Source: Coptis chinensis (taxonomy: Eukaryota > Streptophyta > Magnoliopsida > Ranunculales > Ranunculaceae). Taken from it: DNA of 64,000 nucleotides. Within the stretch, counting starts at the first letter, position 1; each line of letters opens with the position of its first letter. Both the position numbers and the translations under genes were made by a program. Shown piece after piece: positions 46,074-57,638 of this stretch. The notes under the pieces are model-generated. The model worked only from the letters and a program-made list of their open reading frames with translations, did not search any database and was not told the DNA's origin. The DNA is taken from contig CM027382.1 of the NCBI GenBank assembly GCA_015680905.1, forward strand, positions 10,389,501-10,453,500. The letters are read 5' to 3'.

Positions 46074-47760
46074 TGACACTTCCTCTTTTTGTGTGTGAGA
46101 TGTTATATGGGTGATGTAGATAGATGATGGTCGTTGAACAAAAAGAAGCGTATCAAAACCTAATTATCCCTCAATAAGTAAAGGATGAGTAAGGTATCGT
46201 TCCACTTTTAAGTGTATGTTTATATGAAGGACAGGATTGGAAAGGGGTTTGAGGGATTAAAAACTATGATTATAGATATTGTAGATTCTAATGCTAAACT
46301 AAACTTAAACTAAACTAAACTAAACTAACTAACTAAACTTATACTAAAACTAAGAATTGGAAATAAGGAGAGAATATGAGAGAGATAGATTCAAGAGATT
46401 CAAATCCACCAATGCTTTTGATTCAATGACCTTTTGCTTCATGTTGTTCTCCAAGTAGACTACAAGCGGGCAATCGAAAAAAGTGCCAATGCCTTTTGGG
46501 TGAAACATCGTTAAACAATTAACTCTACTTAAGGTTGTTCCTATATTCATGTTACTAGTATCTTCTTTCCTTTTATGTGAGCTTGGGCAGCTATTCAATG
46601 AATCACCATCTAAGGCAAACACAAGGAATACTTCCCTTACTCTAAAACACTACACAATTAGAAGAAAAGTAGAGAATAATAGTATAATATTCAATTACAA
46701 TAAATAAAACTCTATTCTAGTATTATATTCAATTGCAATAAATAAAAGCATATTACTAGCAAATATTCAATTGCAATAAATAAAACCCTAAACTAGCATG
46801 ATATTCAATTGTAATAAATAAAAACCTTAATCTATACTTCCATCCCCTGGTGTGGGCAATGGAACTAATAACTAAAAACATAAAGAACTAACCTGATTGA
46901 AGAACACCATAAACCAGAAGAATCATTAAACCTTAAGCACTGGCTTCATCTCCTCCCTTAAAGGAGAAGATTAGCCTTCCATAAAGAAGGAAGAACACGA
47001 AGAACGAGAAGAAGAAGAGTTGAAGAACATAAGACTAGAAAGACTAATTTATTAAGACTCAGCTAGTTAAAACCGATCTTTTATTATTAATCTCTCTCTG
47101 CCTCAAGTTCTGGAGACAAGAATATAAGTGAATTGGCCCATTACATGAGGCACTTAGGTCCTCTATTTATAGGGGTTACAATGAGTTCTAGAAGCATTCC
47201 AAACCGTCATTTGTTTCCTAATACAAATAGACTTCTTTCAGAGTCCGACTTCGTCTTCAAAACTGAGAAGGAATTGGCTACAGTGTCGATTCATGCGTCT
47301 GGACGCATTATCCATGCGTCCCAGACTTAATCAATGCATCTGGACGCTCGATCTATGCATCCCAGACGCAATCAATGCATCTGGACGCTCGATCCATGCG
47401 TCCCAGACGCATAAGCCGATTTTCTCTCTTCTGCTCTATCCTTCTATCCTCTTTTGCGGGCTTTGGTCCAAGCAACGAATCCTTTGGCCTTGGGCTTCCA
47501 AATAGACTTTAAAATAGGTCCAAGTTGCATATTTAATAGCTCCAATTCCTTGGCCTTCTCCATGATTGTCCACGGACCTCCCATGTGATCATTAATGCTC
47601 CGAATTGCTTCGTTTTACCCCATTTTCTCTAATATTCTACAAAACTCTCTTTTTCACCTGTAGAATCTTAAAACACAACTTATAAACACTATTAGTCCAC
47701 TAAGATGGCTAAACAAGAGGCATAATCGAGGGTTAAATAGCACTTTTTGAGCACTTATCC
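46074..47760 (-). repeat. 3' LTR of the gag-protease element
   Basis: 1687 bp. It contains AAACTAAAC-type low complexity (46290-46345), four units of about 38 bp with attcaattgcaataaataaaa (46686-46825), and the palindromic gcgtctggacgc repeats (47290-47415). The first base at its minus-strand start is G (ggataag) instead of T. Confidence 0.88.
47290..47415. repeat. LTR minisatellite with palindromic units
   Basis: About three units of 41 bp: aatcaatgc(a/g)tctggacgct, then cgatc(c/t)atgc(a/g)tcccagacgc. Partial inverted halves gcgtctgg/ccagacgc can pair within and between units. The same array is in the other LTR at about 54515-54640 with several CG/TG/CA differences. Confidence 0.8.
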
Positions 47761-47797
47761 CAACTCCCAACTAGCCTTTTGCTAGTCTCTTAGCAAA
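47761..47797 (-). promoter_or_regulatory. Hairpin and polypurine tract before 3' LTR
   Basis: TTTGCTA and TAGCAAA form a 7-bp stem in a 20-nt hairpin (47778-47797). On the minus strand 17 nt, AGGCTAGTTGGGAGTTG, separate it from the LTR start. Size and spacing equal those in the Athila element at 29198-29234. Confidence 0.65.
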
Positions 47798-49826
47798 TAA
47801 GATAAAAAATAGATAAGTGATCAAAATCACATCCTAATAACAAAAATAAAATCCTAACTCATTTTCGCAGGCATCGCGATTGCATTTACCATATGCAACA
47901 AGGCTTTAAACCTTTAAGTTCCCCAAAAGGGACGAAGTTATAGTCTCGTGAGGGTTTTCGTGTGATATACCCACAAAATCAATCAATAGCATGTTTAAAA
48001 TGATAGTATTTTTCAGAGAGAAAATTCCTTACCCACTTAGTGCTTACCCCAATAGAGACGGTCTCCATTGCTAACTACATTTCTGCAAAGACTCATAGAT
48101 TATGATGGGAGATAGTAAAAATTGACAAAATTCTCAATCAAGGCTTATGTGTGTACTTAGTCAATCTCCTATACTCTCCTATCCAAGAAACGGAATCCCT
48201 AGTTTACCATAGGTAGATAATCTCGACTTTCAATCCTCACCGGTCATACTCTCAGAAAAGAATCTCTCAGAAGATGGTCTACTATTTTACCTCATGTATG
48301 TGGGGAAAAGAATAATGCATACGAACATCCCACATACTACCTTGAAAAACAGACTTCTGAATAAAATTAGTCTCATGGAAATAATGTCAATCACATATGA
48401 AGTGTCGGGTCCTTCACTTTAGCATCCTCTCACCTATTCTAGACTTCGTACCATACTGTAATGATAAGTCATGGGTTGTAACTTGGCTTGGGTATTGGTT
48501 TATGAAGGAAAGGTAAAAAGGATTCTAAGGTTGTTTCTGAAAACACTAAGGGTTTTGCTTCTTTCTTTGGAAGATTTCTTCAAATTCTGTATTGCAGAGA
48601 AAATTCTTCCTTTATCTTAGCTTTTCCATCCATTCTGTTCAACTTTTTTTTTTTTTTTTTTTTTTAGACTAGTGGTATATCCTTGATTAGTACTGGATAT
48701 GCTTGTTTTCCACTAGCTTCTTTCACTTTGAACAGAATGATGGGATTCATTGTATCTCTCTGGTATTTCCTTGTAATCTTCCTTTTTTGGTCTTTCTTCC
48801 TCCTTGTGTCCCTCGTATTCTCAGAAACATATAGGTATGGCTGATAAAGATTTTGGCTATACTCCTTGTCTGGAGTTGGGTGACGGGTAAAGGTTTTATG
48901 AAAGAAAATGGCTTATTGTAAGGCTCAAAAAGCTTTAACATGATGGTCCTACTAGGTGGGATAAAGGCTGAATGGGTTCACTACTTGACTTATCGAAGAT
49001 GATACTCTATTTCGAATAGACTACAAGACCTAATGGCTATCTCCCGCTTGATGTCACTTGATTAACCAAATCAACGAATAATGAGACTATATTACAACGA
49101 CATAAAGAACTCGAAGATGTTGAGTCACTAAGACTCGATTTTTCGTAAGAACTCTCCAAAGAATGGGTATAACGCTTTAAGTCTTACTTCGGGCTAAGTC
49201 TAAAAATTCTACTTCCAGGTTTACTAGGGGTTTAAATCTCTTTCTAGCAAAAGTACACAAAACCCCGACCAAGTATTATGGTGGTGCCTTGATAAAGAAT
49301 TCTATCAATAAGAACTATGTCCGAGCATAATAAATAGTCTAAGCGGTAATGAAATCAATAATATCAACTATCTATCAAACTCAACACTACACTAAGCAGT
49401 ATAGAATCTATATCCCAGACTCATCATTAAAATTCATTTTTCCTCATGTTACTGATAACAACAAAAACAAAAAATATTTTTTTTGTTTTTGAAAACTAAT
49501 TTTCGAAATTCATTTCTCAAGTACACCCTCCCCCTACTTATGCATGCATTGACCTCAATGTATAAAGAAGTAAATGAAATGGATGAGAAAAAGGTAGGAT
49601 ATTACCATTGATGCCGAATATCAGAATTAGTTCAAGAAACAAATTTTTAGGTCTTTTTACGTCAGATCCCCAAGACGTAATGTATTATCAATTTTGAGTG
49701 AGGAGATCAGATTTTTTTTACCCAAATCTGACGAATGTTTGGAGGACGAGGAGGTCTCACCTTGTGGGTTGTTAAAAATACTCCTTGATATGCTGGAAAG
49801 ATTACTGGTGAAGTTGCTTCTCTACC
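47761..49826 (-). other. 3' noncoding region of the gag-protease element
   Basis: No gene. Next to the LTR it carries a hairpin (47778-47797), then at 47870-47950 the block shared with the Athila element (29070-29140). The rest has T runs (48643-48665) and no domain. Confidence 0.6.
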
Positions 49827-50064
49827 TTGAACTATTTCAGGTCTGATGATTGTGTGATAGGCCTTGTGGTTCCTCTGTGTAGAAGATTGATGAAAATCTT
49901 TCTTTCTAACAGGACAATAGTATCTGATGTGCCCTTTACCACCACAAATGATGATAATGGATGTCCGGGTCGACTACTCGGGGTGGGCGATGGACCGTTC
50001 ACATACTTCTCTCGTTCGGACAATAATGGTGTAGAAGAGGCTTCAACAAAGGCAATTCTTCTTA

Positions 50065-50520
50065 TCAATATGGTCCACTTTCGCCCGAAAGACTCATTTC
50101 AGTTTCTAGATTCTGTTGTTTTTCCAAAACTTCTTTAAGCTGATTCTCTAGTAACTGATTTTTCTGGGTAGAAGTCTGTTGTTCATCTTGAAATGTAGAG
50201 TTCATCTTCTCAAGATATGATACTCTCTCTGCCAATTTTCCATTCTGCTCACTTAGATTCTGAATTTTCTGCATAGATTCTAAGAACATAGCTAGCAACA
50301 CCTCTGTGGTGGGTTTCTCAGGTTCATCACAGTTTTATGTAGATTGAGCACTTTCAATTGTATCTTCGAATGGGACGAATTCTTGTATCATACTATCAAG
50401 GAAGTACACCTCTCCACCTTCGGCTTCATCACAATCCTTATGCAACAGGTGAAAGATATTTATGTCCATGGACATCTTACCAAAGTTGATCTTCATTTCA
50501 CCGTTGTGACAATTTATCAA
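50065..50520 (-). pseudogene. Post-protease segment with coiled coil
   Basis: After the protease the frame continues with INCHNGEMKINFGKM and DCDEAEGGEVYFLDSMIQEF to a stop near 50335. The next open stretch, 50301 to 50065, encodes a Glu/Gln/Leu-rich coiled coil (MQKIQNLSEQNGKLAERVSY). In autonomous relatives the reverse transcriptase would begin around here; instead this helical segment is the last coding sequence. Confidence 0.6.
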
Positions 50521-51421
50521 AGCTTTTTATGTGGCGAGAAAAGGTCGGCCTAGAATAATTGGTATTTTATCAAAGGCTTCCTGGGTGTCTATCACAATGA
50601 AATCCACTGGATAGTAGAAATCGGCTACTTGAACAAGAACATCCTCAACTATGCCTCTTGGAATCTTGGTAGAACGGTCAGCTAACTTCAATTTGACTTG
50701 TGTAGGCTTTAGGTTCTCCAGGCCCAACGCTTGGTACAAATGATATGGCAAGAGATTAACACTAGCACCAAGGTCTAAGAGAGCATTACCCGTGAATTTT
50801 TCTCCTATCTTGCATGATATTGTAGGACTTCCCGGATCTTTGAGCTTGACCGAGCTTGCGATGGATAATAGATGTTGTTTGTCCAAATAGAAACGCCGCT
50901 TTGGAACATGAGTACTTCTCTTTATGTTGCATGCATCCTTCAAGAATTTGGCATATGATGGCAACTGCTTGATCGCTTTGAGAAATGGGATATTGATGTT
51001 ATCTTTCTCAAATGCCTCCTTCATCTCTGAAAATTGCTTGTCCTTTTTGCTTTGTGCAAAAATATAGGAAAAGGTGCCTTCTGGTACAAACACATCGACG
51101 ATGTGTCTGCTCTTCTTTCTCTTCGGCATTCTTGCATATCTTGTCTTGGTTGTCTTGACAAATGGGAGTGGAAAGGATTTCCCCCACTTCCTTTTGAAAT
51201 TCATTTGAAATCTTGACCGATTGCTCTGTAGCAATGTCATCATGAGAAGGTAAGTTAACCTTGTTGTCTATCTTCAATCCTGTTCTGAGAGTAGTAACTG
51301 AGCTGACATGATCATGGAGGTGATCAATACTAGAAGTTGTCCCAATGTGGCATACATCTTCACTCTTCAATATTGGTTCCAATAAGCTAGGTTGAGTGGC
51401 TTGTCGCTTTCTGCAAAGCAA
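50521..51421 (-). pseudogene. Protease of the nonautonomous element
   Basis: The active-site block reads LLDLGASVNLLPYHLYQALG, so the usual D-T-G is D-L-G; the catalytic Asp itself is kept (codon at 50773-50775). PIILGRPFLAT marks the domain end near 50530. N-terminal parts at 51008-51421 lie in another frame, so one frameshift near 51150 separates the linker from the protease. Thr at the second place is normally needed, so activity is doubtful. Confidence 0.8.
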
Positions 51422-51607
51422 AGAGTGAGTTGGTCGACCTTAGCCTCTAGAGACTCCATTCTAGAACATTGACTTGCCTGAGATTGTTGGAGATTGAGCT
51501 GAGACTATGCAAGATGCTCTAAAACACTTTCAAACTTCTGATTTTTCTGTGATAGCAAAGTAATTGCATTCTCCAGGTTGGCAGGTGCGGCATAATTTCT
51601 CCTAGGA

Positions 51608-52790
51608 TCAGGCACTAACTCTCCACTTGTATTGGAATTTTGTTGAGAGTATAATTGTTGTTGAGGGACCAACTGTGAAACTTGACTTTTCTATGGAATA
51701 TAACTTTGATCTTGAGAACACGGGGTCCAAAGACATTCGTCTCCAATAATTACCTTGAAAGTTATTACCACCTTGGTTGGGCCTCTGAAATGAGTTCACA
51801 TTGTACTCTCCAACTGATGCATGTTGATAGTAACCAGGACATTCTAGAGTTGCATGAGAAGTGTCTAAACAGACTTCGCAGTATTGGCTAGCTTGCATGA
51901 CTGGGAGAGATTTATCTTGAGACTTGTTGATCTTGGAGGGATTCATGGAGAACTGATTGAATTTCTTACTCAAAGTTTCAATGCTGGTGGCCATGCTGGC
52001 CAATGTAGACTTCAATTCTTGATCTGCTTGTTCATGTGCTTGGTAACCAAATTGCTTTGGCTCCCCCTCCATGCTAGCGACATCCACGTTGCTAGTAGTC
52101 CATTGTTGTGTTTCTTCAGCCAAATTCTCTAGAAAGTTGTAAGCTTCCTCTCCATCCATTGATGTAAACTTGCCTTTGTGCATTGACTGTGTCATCTGCT
52201 TGTTCATCATCGAGAGTCCTCGATAGAAAAAATGAGCAAGTGTGCTCTTATCATAACCATGATGTGGATATGAGACTAGCAGATTATTAAATTTCTCCCA
52301 CTTTGATGATATTCTTGATCCACTTTTCCTTTGAAATTGCTAATGGCTTGCTGCATGGCATCTGTCTTCTGGGGTGGGTAGAACTTGTTCATAAACTTTG
52401 TTCTCAACTTCTCCCAATTATCTATTGAATTGATCGGTTGTGCAGTTAACCATTCGGAGGCTTTACCTTCGAGTGAGAGCGGAAAAAGAATCAACTTGAT
52501 ACTCTCATCTTTGATATTCTGGTTCTTGAAAGTTCTGGAGGATGATAGAAATCTGTTCATGTGAACATATGGCTGAACATTGTCTGAACCATTGAACTTT
52601 GGAAGCATTGAGATTACTGATGCTCTAAGCTCAAACCGGTTAGCTTCGTTTTACGGAAAAACAATCTTCACCGGGTGGGTCTCCATTGGCGAATAAAAAT
52701 CGCCGACTTCTTCCTCTGGCATGCTTGCATGGGTGGGATAGCTTCAGGATTATTGGTGTCCAAAACACCTCCATCATTGCGTGCGGCCAT
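51608..52790 (-). pseudogene. Gag of the nonautonomous element
   Basis: The ATG at 52788-52790 opens MAARNDGGVLDTNNPEAIPP. A frameshift and one TAA follow before SVISMLPKFNGSDNVQPYVH. The gag core shows LEGKASEWLTAQPINSIDNW and KFMNKFYPPQKTDAMQQAIS (52276-52608). After another frame change, 51608-52210 carries ATSIETLSKKFNQF and the zinc knuckle CEVCLDTSHATLEC (C-x2-C-x4-H-x4-C). Few lesions compared with other genes here; the protein was probably made until recently. Confidence 0.85.
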
Positions 52791-53334
52791 TATATCAATC
52801 CTGTCTAGTATTCTTGCTATGCGAAGATGATGAAAACTATCCTATTATGCTTGAATGCAATTAAACTAATATGCAACTATTCTAAATTATACTAATATGA
52901 AAAACTACTTTCCTTCAACTTGGTTGGGCTTTGCAGCTAGTATCTTGCCCGTTGTCTAAAGCTGTCTCTTCTAGGGTTATGGTGAATCACTTGGATTGCT
53001 TAAGTACCACGTCCCACAGACGATAGTCCGTTTGTCAAGATTCAGACAAGAAACACTAGAGTTTGATTTTTCGCTGTGTCGGCTTACAACTTCAATTGTT
53101 GAAAAGATCCTAAATGCAATTATACTAGAAAGCAATAAAACTAAACTATGATGCAACTATACTAAAAAAGTAATAAAAAGAATGAAGATTTGACTAACCT
53201 GGATGGTAGATCTTGTCTTCGAGATGTCCTTCAAGCTTCTTTCTTTCTTAAAAGGATGGATGATGCGGCTAAAATTACCTCAATATCCAAAATTTTAATC
53301 TTGAAAGAAAACGTTAAACATAAACAACTTAAAA
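52791..53334 (-). other. Leader of the gag-protease element
   Basis: No gene. Untranslated leader between primer-binding site and gag, likely containing packaging signals that I cannot locate. Confidence 0.5.
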
Positions 53335-53348
53335 CGGCAGCGGCGCCA
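53335..53348 (-). promoter_or_regulatory. Primer-binding site
   Basis: Minus-strand TGGCGCCGCTGCCG directly after the 5' LTR, complementary to a tRNA 3' end. It differs by one base from TGGCGCCGTTGCCG, the tRNA-Asp-type site of Athila elements. Confidence 0.75.
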
Positions 53349-53349
53349 T

Positions 53350-54984
53350 TGACACTACCTCTTTTTGTGTGTGAGATGTTATATGAATGATGTAGATAGA
53401 TGATGGTCGTTGAACAAAAAGAAGCGTATCAAAACCTAATTATCCCTCAATAAGTAAAAGATGAGTAAGGTATCGTTCCACTTTTAAGTGTATGTTTATA
53501 TGAAGGACAGGATTGGAAAGGGGGTTTCAGGGATTAAAAACTAATATTGTAGAGATTGTAGATACTAAACTAAGTTAAACTAACTAAACTATTGAGAATT
53601 TATAAGAGAGGGAATTCAAGAGATTCAAATCCACCAATGCTTTTGATTCAATGACCTTTTGCTTCATGTTGTTCTCCAAGTAGACTACAATCGGGCAATC
53701 GAGCGAGTGCCAATGCCTTTTTGGGTGAAACATCGTTAAACAATTAACTCTACTTAAGGTTGTTCCTATATTCATGTTACTAGTATCTTCTTTCCTTTTA
53801 TGTGAGCTTGGGCAGCTATTCAATGAATCACCATCTAAGGCAAACACAAGGAATACTTCCCTTACTCTAAAACACTACACAATTAGAAGAAAAGTAGAGA
53901 ATAATAGTATAATATTCAATTACAATAAATAAAACTCTATTCTAGTATTATATTCAATTGCAATAAATAAAAGCATATTACTAGCAAATATTCAATTGCA
54001 ATAAATAAAACCCTAAACTAGCATGATATTCAATTGTAATAAATAAAAACCTTAATCTATACTTCCATCCCCTGGTGTGGGCAATGGAACTAATAACTAA
54101 AAACATAAAGAACTAACCTGATTGAAGAACACCATAAACCAGAAGAATCATTAAACCTTAAGCCGGCTTCATCTCCTCCCTTGAAGGAGAAGATTAGCCT
54201 TCCATAAAGAAGGAAGAACACGAAGAGCGAGAAGAAGAAGAGTTGAAGAACATAAGACTAGAAAGACTAATTTATTAAGACTTCGGCTAGTTAAAACCGA
54301 TCTTTTATTATTAATCTCTCTCGCCTCAAGTTAAGGAGACAAGAATATAAGTGAATTGGCCCATTACATGAGGCACTTAGGTCCTCTATTTATAGGGGTT
54401 ACAATGAGTTCTAGAAGCATTCCAAACCGTCATTTGTTTCCTAATACAAATAGACTTCTTTTCGAGTCCGACTTAGATCTTCAAACTGAGAAGGAATTGG
54501 CTACAAGATGTTGATTCATGCGTCTGGACGCATTATCCATGCGTCCCAGACTTAATCAATGCGTCTGGACGCTCGATCTATGCGTCCCAGATGCAATCAA
54601 TGCGTCTGGATGCTTGATCCATCGTCCCCCCCACGCGTAAGCCGATTTTCTCTTACGCTCTATCCTTCTATCCTCTTTTGCGGGCTTTGGTCCAAGCAAC
54701 GAATCCTTTGGCCTTGGGCTTCCAAATAGACTTTAAAATAGGTCCAAGTCGCATATTTAATAGCTCCAATTCCTTGGCCTTCTCCATGATTGTCCACGGA
54801 CCTCCCATGTGATCATTAATGCTCCGAATTGCTTCGTTTTACCCCATTTTCTCTAATATTCTACAAAACTCTCTTTTTCACCTGTAGAATCTTAAAACAC
54901 AACTTATAAACACTATTAGTCCACTAAGATGGCTAAACAAGAGGCATAATCGAGGGTTAAATAGCACTTTTTGAGCACTTATCA
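53350..54984 (-). repeat. 5' LTR of the gag-protease element
   Basis: 1635 bp; minus-strand start TGATAAGTGCTC, end TAGTGTCA. It aligns with 46074-47760; main length differences are the AAACTAAAC stretch and several two- or three-base changes at CG sites. Confidence 0.9.
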
Positions 54985-55428
54985 TTAAGACAAAATTCGA
55001 ATTACTTATTATATTTCGACTCACTATGAAAGTTTGTTGGAAGACTTCCTAAAAATTTGGGGATAAATATTGTGCTAAAATTACTAAAATATATTCATCA
55101 ACCTGCATAAACAACCCCCAAACTGTTTGGTCCAACATCTCAGACCCTGATAACTTCTTCGAAACCATTATTACAAAGAGATGTATTCACCGTGATACGT
55201 CAAATGTCCAAAACAATGACAATCATAACAAAAATGCTTACACAATATATATAAGCCAACTATCAATCTAGTATAGATTGAATTGATTCTCCAAAAGTCG
55301 GGCATAAAATTAAAGGTGCACGATATTTATACCCATTGAACAATAACACTCTATAGTGTAAACATGTTACATTTATAACTAAGTAATGATTGAATAAATA
55401 ATATTTAATGTCACACTAAAACGTTTAC
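54985..55428 (-). other. Helitron copy 2 body, no gene seen
   Basis: AT-rich. On the minus strand it follows the last captured exon and may be intron or untranslated sequence of the captured fragment. Confidence 0.4.
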
Positions 55429-56073
55429 CTGAATCAAGTCAATCTCTCCTTGCAAAGATGAAATACTACCAGCCTTCTCATCAACAACCTTCTCCAACCT
55501 CACAAATGTAAGAATGAACACAAATGTAAGAATTTTCGTGTTAACCAAAAAGCTTCAAATTGACAAAAGTTCACACCTCAACTTGAGATTCAACACTGAC
55601 CCAGGGATATTACTGGTAACACCATCAATATGCATGGTTGAAGCTTATATAAGTATCAAGTGTCATTGAGCAATGAAATTGTATGCAGGTTACAAGAAAA
55701 ATAAAATAGAAACAAAAACATGGCTGATTGATAGGCTAAATTGTGCTCATTAATGCTCAGCTTGTTGAGAATCTTTAGGATAGACTGTCAATAATTAAGT
55801 GAATTGTATGTATTAATTAAATAGATACGACGTCTAATTTAAACGATAATTTACAGCCAGTGCCGACAACATATCACAAATAATTGCATGGTACACAAAA
55901 AATAACACACATTTCGCCACAATAAACAAATAGATCGAAACCATCAGCATCTGATAGGCAATATATCCATAAATTAATGACAAAAAAAACCCGTATAAAC
56001 AACTTGAAAAATGACTCACTGCCTTCGCTCTTGTTCTGGGAGGTCCACAAGTCGTGTTAATATCTCTTCAATA
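55429..56073 (-). pseudogene. Captured host-gene fragment, three exons
   Basis: Three exon-like pieces on the minus strand with splice sites. Piece 56020-56073 reads IEEILTRLVDLPEQERR and ends at GTGAGT. Piece 55577-55643 reads TMHIDGVTSNIPGSVLNLKL and ends at GTGTGA. Piece 55429-55498, after TTTGTGAG, reads LEKVVDEKAGSISSLQGEID and ends CAG/GTAAAC. The last two join in frame to a coiled-coil-like stretch. It resembles plant coiled-coil proteins only in general style, and I cannot name the parent gene. Confidence 0.5.
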
Positions 56074-56494
56074 CTACATCAAACCATCATTACAAAATTT
56101 CTTTCAGATAACTCGTACCAACAAAAATCATAGACTCAATAGTATATCATTTTCAAACAGGTATAACTGTTTGTGGAGAAATTAAGTAAGGATATGATAT
56201 ATACCTTTTAATTGAACCTAAACCTGGAGCTTGGGAGCACCTCTTTTTATTTTGGGGCGTGAAGAGGATGGGGTTTTTTCTTGCCGTGAAGAGGGGAAAA
56301 ACAGTGGTTTTTATTTCGGTTTAGAGTAAGTATTTTTATAGTAAGTAGGACTCTTTAGACTTAAAAGAAATTGTTTCGGTTTAGAGTTATAAGTAAGACT
56401 CTTTAGATTTAAAAGAAATTAATTTATGACCGTAGGATTGTCCTAAAACTATTTTCTCCATGACCATTCGATATAAACACATAAAAAACCAAGT

Positions 56495-56500
<6 letters not shown>

Positions 56501-56577
<77 letters not shown>
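56501..56577. repeat. (AT)n microsatellite
   Basis: About 77 bp of AT at the 5' end of Helitron copy 2, where copy 1 has only ttattatataga. Confidence 0.95.
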
Positions 56578-56579
<2 letters not shown>

Positions 56580-57638
56580 CATGTTTGGGTGGAAAATGGC
56601 ACTTTGTCGCCTCTCGACCTTATTCAACGTAATTCAAAAGAAACTTGTCCATTATATGATCAAGCCAAACTAGTTTCTTAGGCTAATATCTCTAGTTCAT
56701 GTTGATCCAACATGTAGCATGCTCCATGCCTATTAGTTATCACTAGTTTTTGAGCCCGTTCAATGAACGGGGACCGTTTTCATATACTTGATTTGATTTT
56801 TTTTTTAATATTTTATAAATTTAATTTTTAAATTATTATGTACCAAAAAGTTTTAACTATAGAATATTGTAATGATTCAAATTTTGATGAAAACACAAAT
56901 TTATAGAAATATTCAATGTGTCCAATATTAACAGGGACCGTTTTCATATTATTATTATTTTTAATTTTTTGAATTATTATGTGTCAAAAAATTTAACTCC
57001 AAAAAATTTGAATGATTCAAGTTTTGATCAAAACGATTTTTTTTTTTTTTTTTTTTTGATATTCAATGTGTCCCATATTTTACCATTTTTGTTTTAATAT
57101 TTTTATATAGGCATGTTTGGGTGGAAAATGGCCGCGCCTGATCGCCTCAGCCTTATTCAACGTAATTCAAAAGAAACTTGTCCATTATATGATCAAGCCA
57201 AACTAGTTTCTTAGGCTAATATCTCTAGTTCATGTTGATCCAACATGTAGCATGCTCCATGCCTATTAGGTATCACTAGTTTTTGAGCCCGTTCAATGAA
57301 CGGGGACCGTTTTCATATACTTGATTTGATTTTTTTTTTTTTAATATTTTATAAATTTAATTTTTAAATTATTATGTACCAAAAAGTTTTAACTATAGAA
57401 TATTGTAATGATTCAAATTTTGATGAAAACACAAATTTATAGAAATATTCAATGTGTCCAATATTAACAGGGACCGTTTTCATATTATTATTATTTTTAA
57501 TTTTTTGAATTATTATGTGTCAAAAAATTTAACTCCAAAAAATTTGAATGATTCAAGTTTTGATCAAAACGATTTTTTTTTTTTTTGAAATATTCAATGT
57601 GTCCCATATTTTACCATTTTTGTTTTAATATTTAAAAA
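56574..57638. repeat. 532-bp tandem duplication with Helitron ends
   Basis: tataggcatgtttgggtgg starts at 56574 and again at 57106; the units are nearly identical, apart from one 20-bp patch (near 56600 and 57132) and T-run lengths. Each unit holds a Helitron 3' end on the minus strand: hairpin CCCGTTCA-T-TGAACGGG, then CTCAAAAA and CTAG at 56743-56746 and 57276-57279, followed by T. Each also carries attcaatgtgtcc repeats. Confidence 0.85.

Larger units (their letters stand above)
46074..54984 (-). mobile_element. Nonautonomous gag-protease LTR element, Athila-like
   Basis: 8.9 kb, with LTRs 53350-54984 (5') and 46074-47760 (3') and target duplication TTAAG (46069-46073, 54985-54989). On the minus strand the LTR begins TGATAAGTGC and ends TGTCA. 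Behind the 5' LTR stands a TGGCGCC primer-binding site. The coding part holds gag and protease only; no reverse transcriptase, RNase H or integrase motif is found in the 3 kb before the 3' LTR. The 3' noncoding motifs match the Athila element at 15756-30746, a possible helper family. Confidence 0.88.
44344..56502 (-). mobile_element. Helitron copy 2, interrupted by an LTR element
   Basis: The 3' end on the minus strand is the hairpin with GTGGCATCGCCAC and CTAG at 44344-44347. The 5' end lies near 56500, where ...TATAAAACAACTTGGTTTTT matches the start of copy 1 but merges with a TA run. Without the inserted LTR element (46074-54984) it is about 3.2 kb. It contains exon-like captured sequence (55429-56073) and no transposase. 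Its right border is approximate. Confidence 0.65.
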
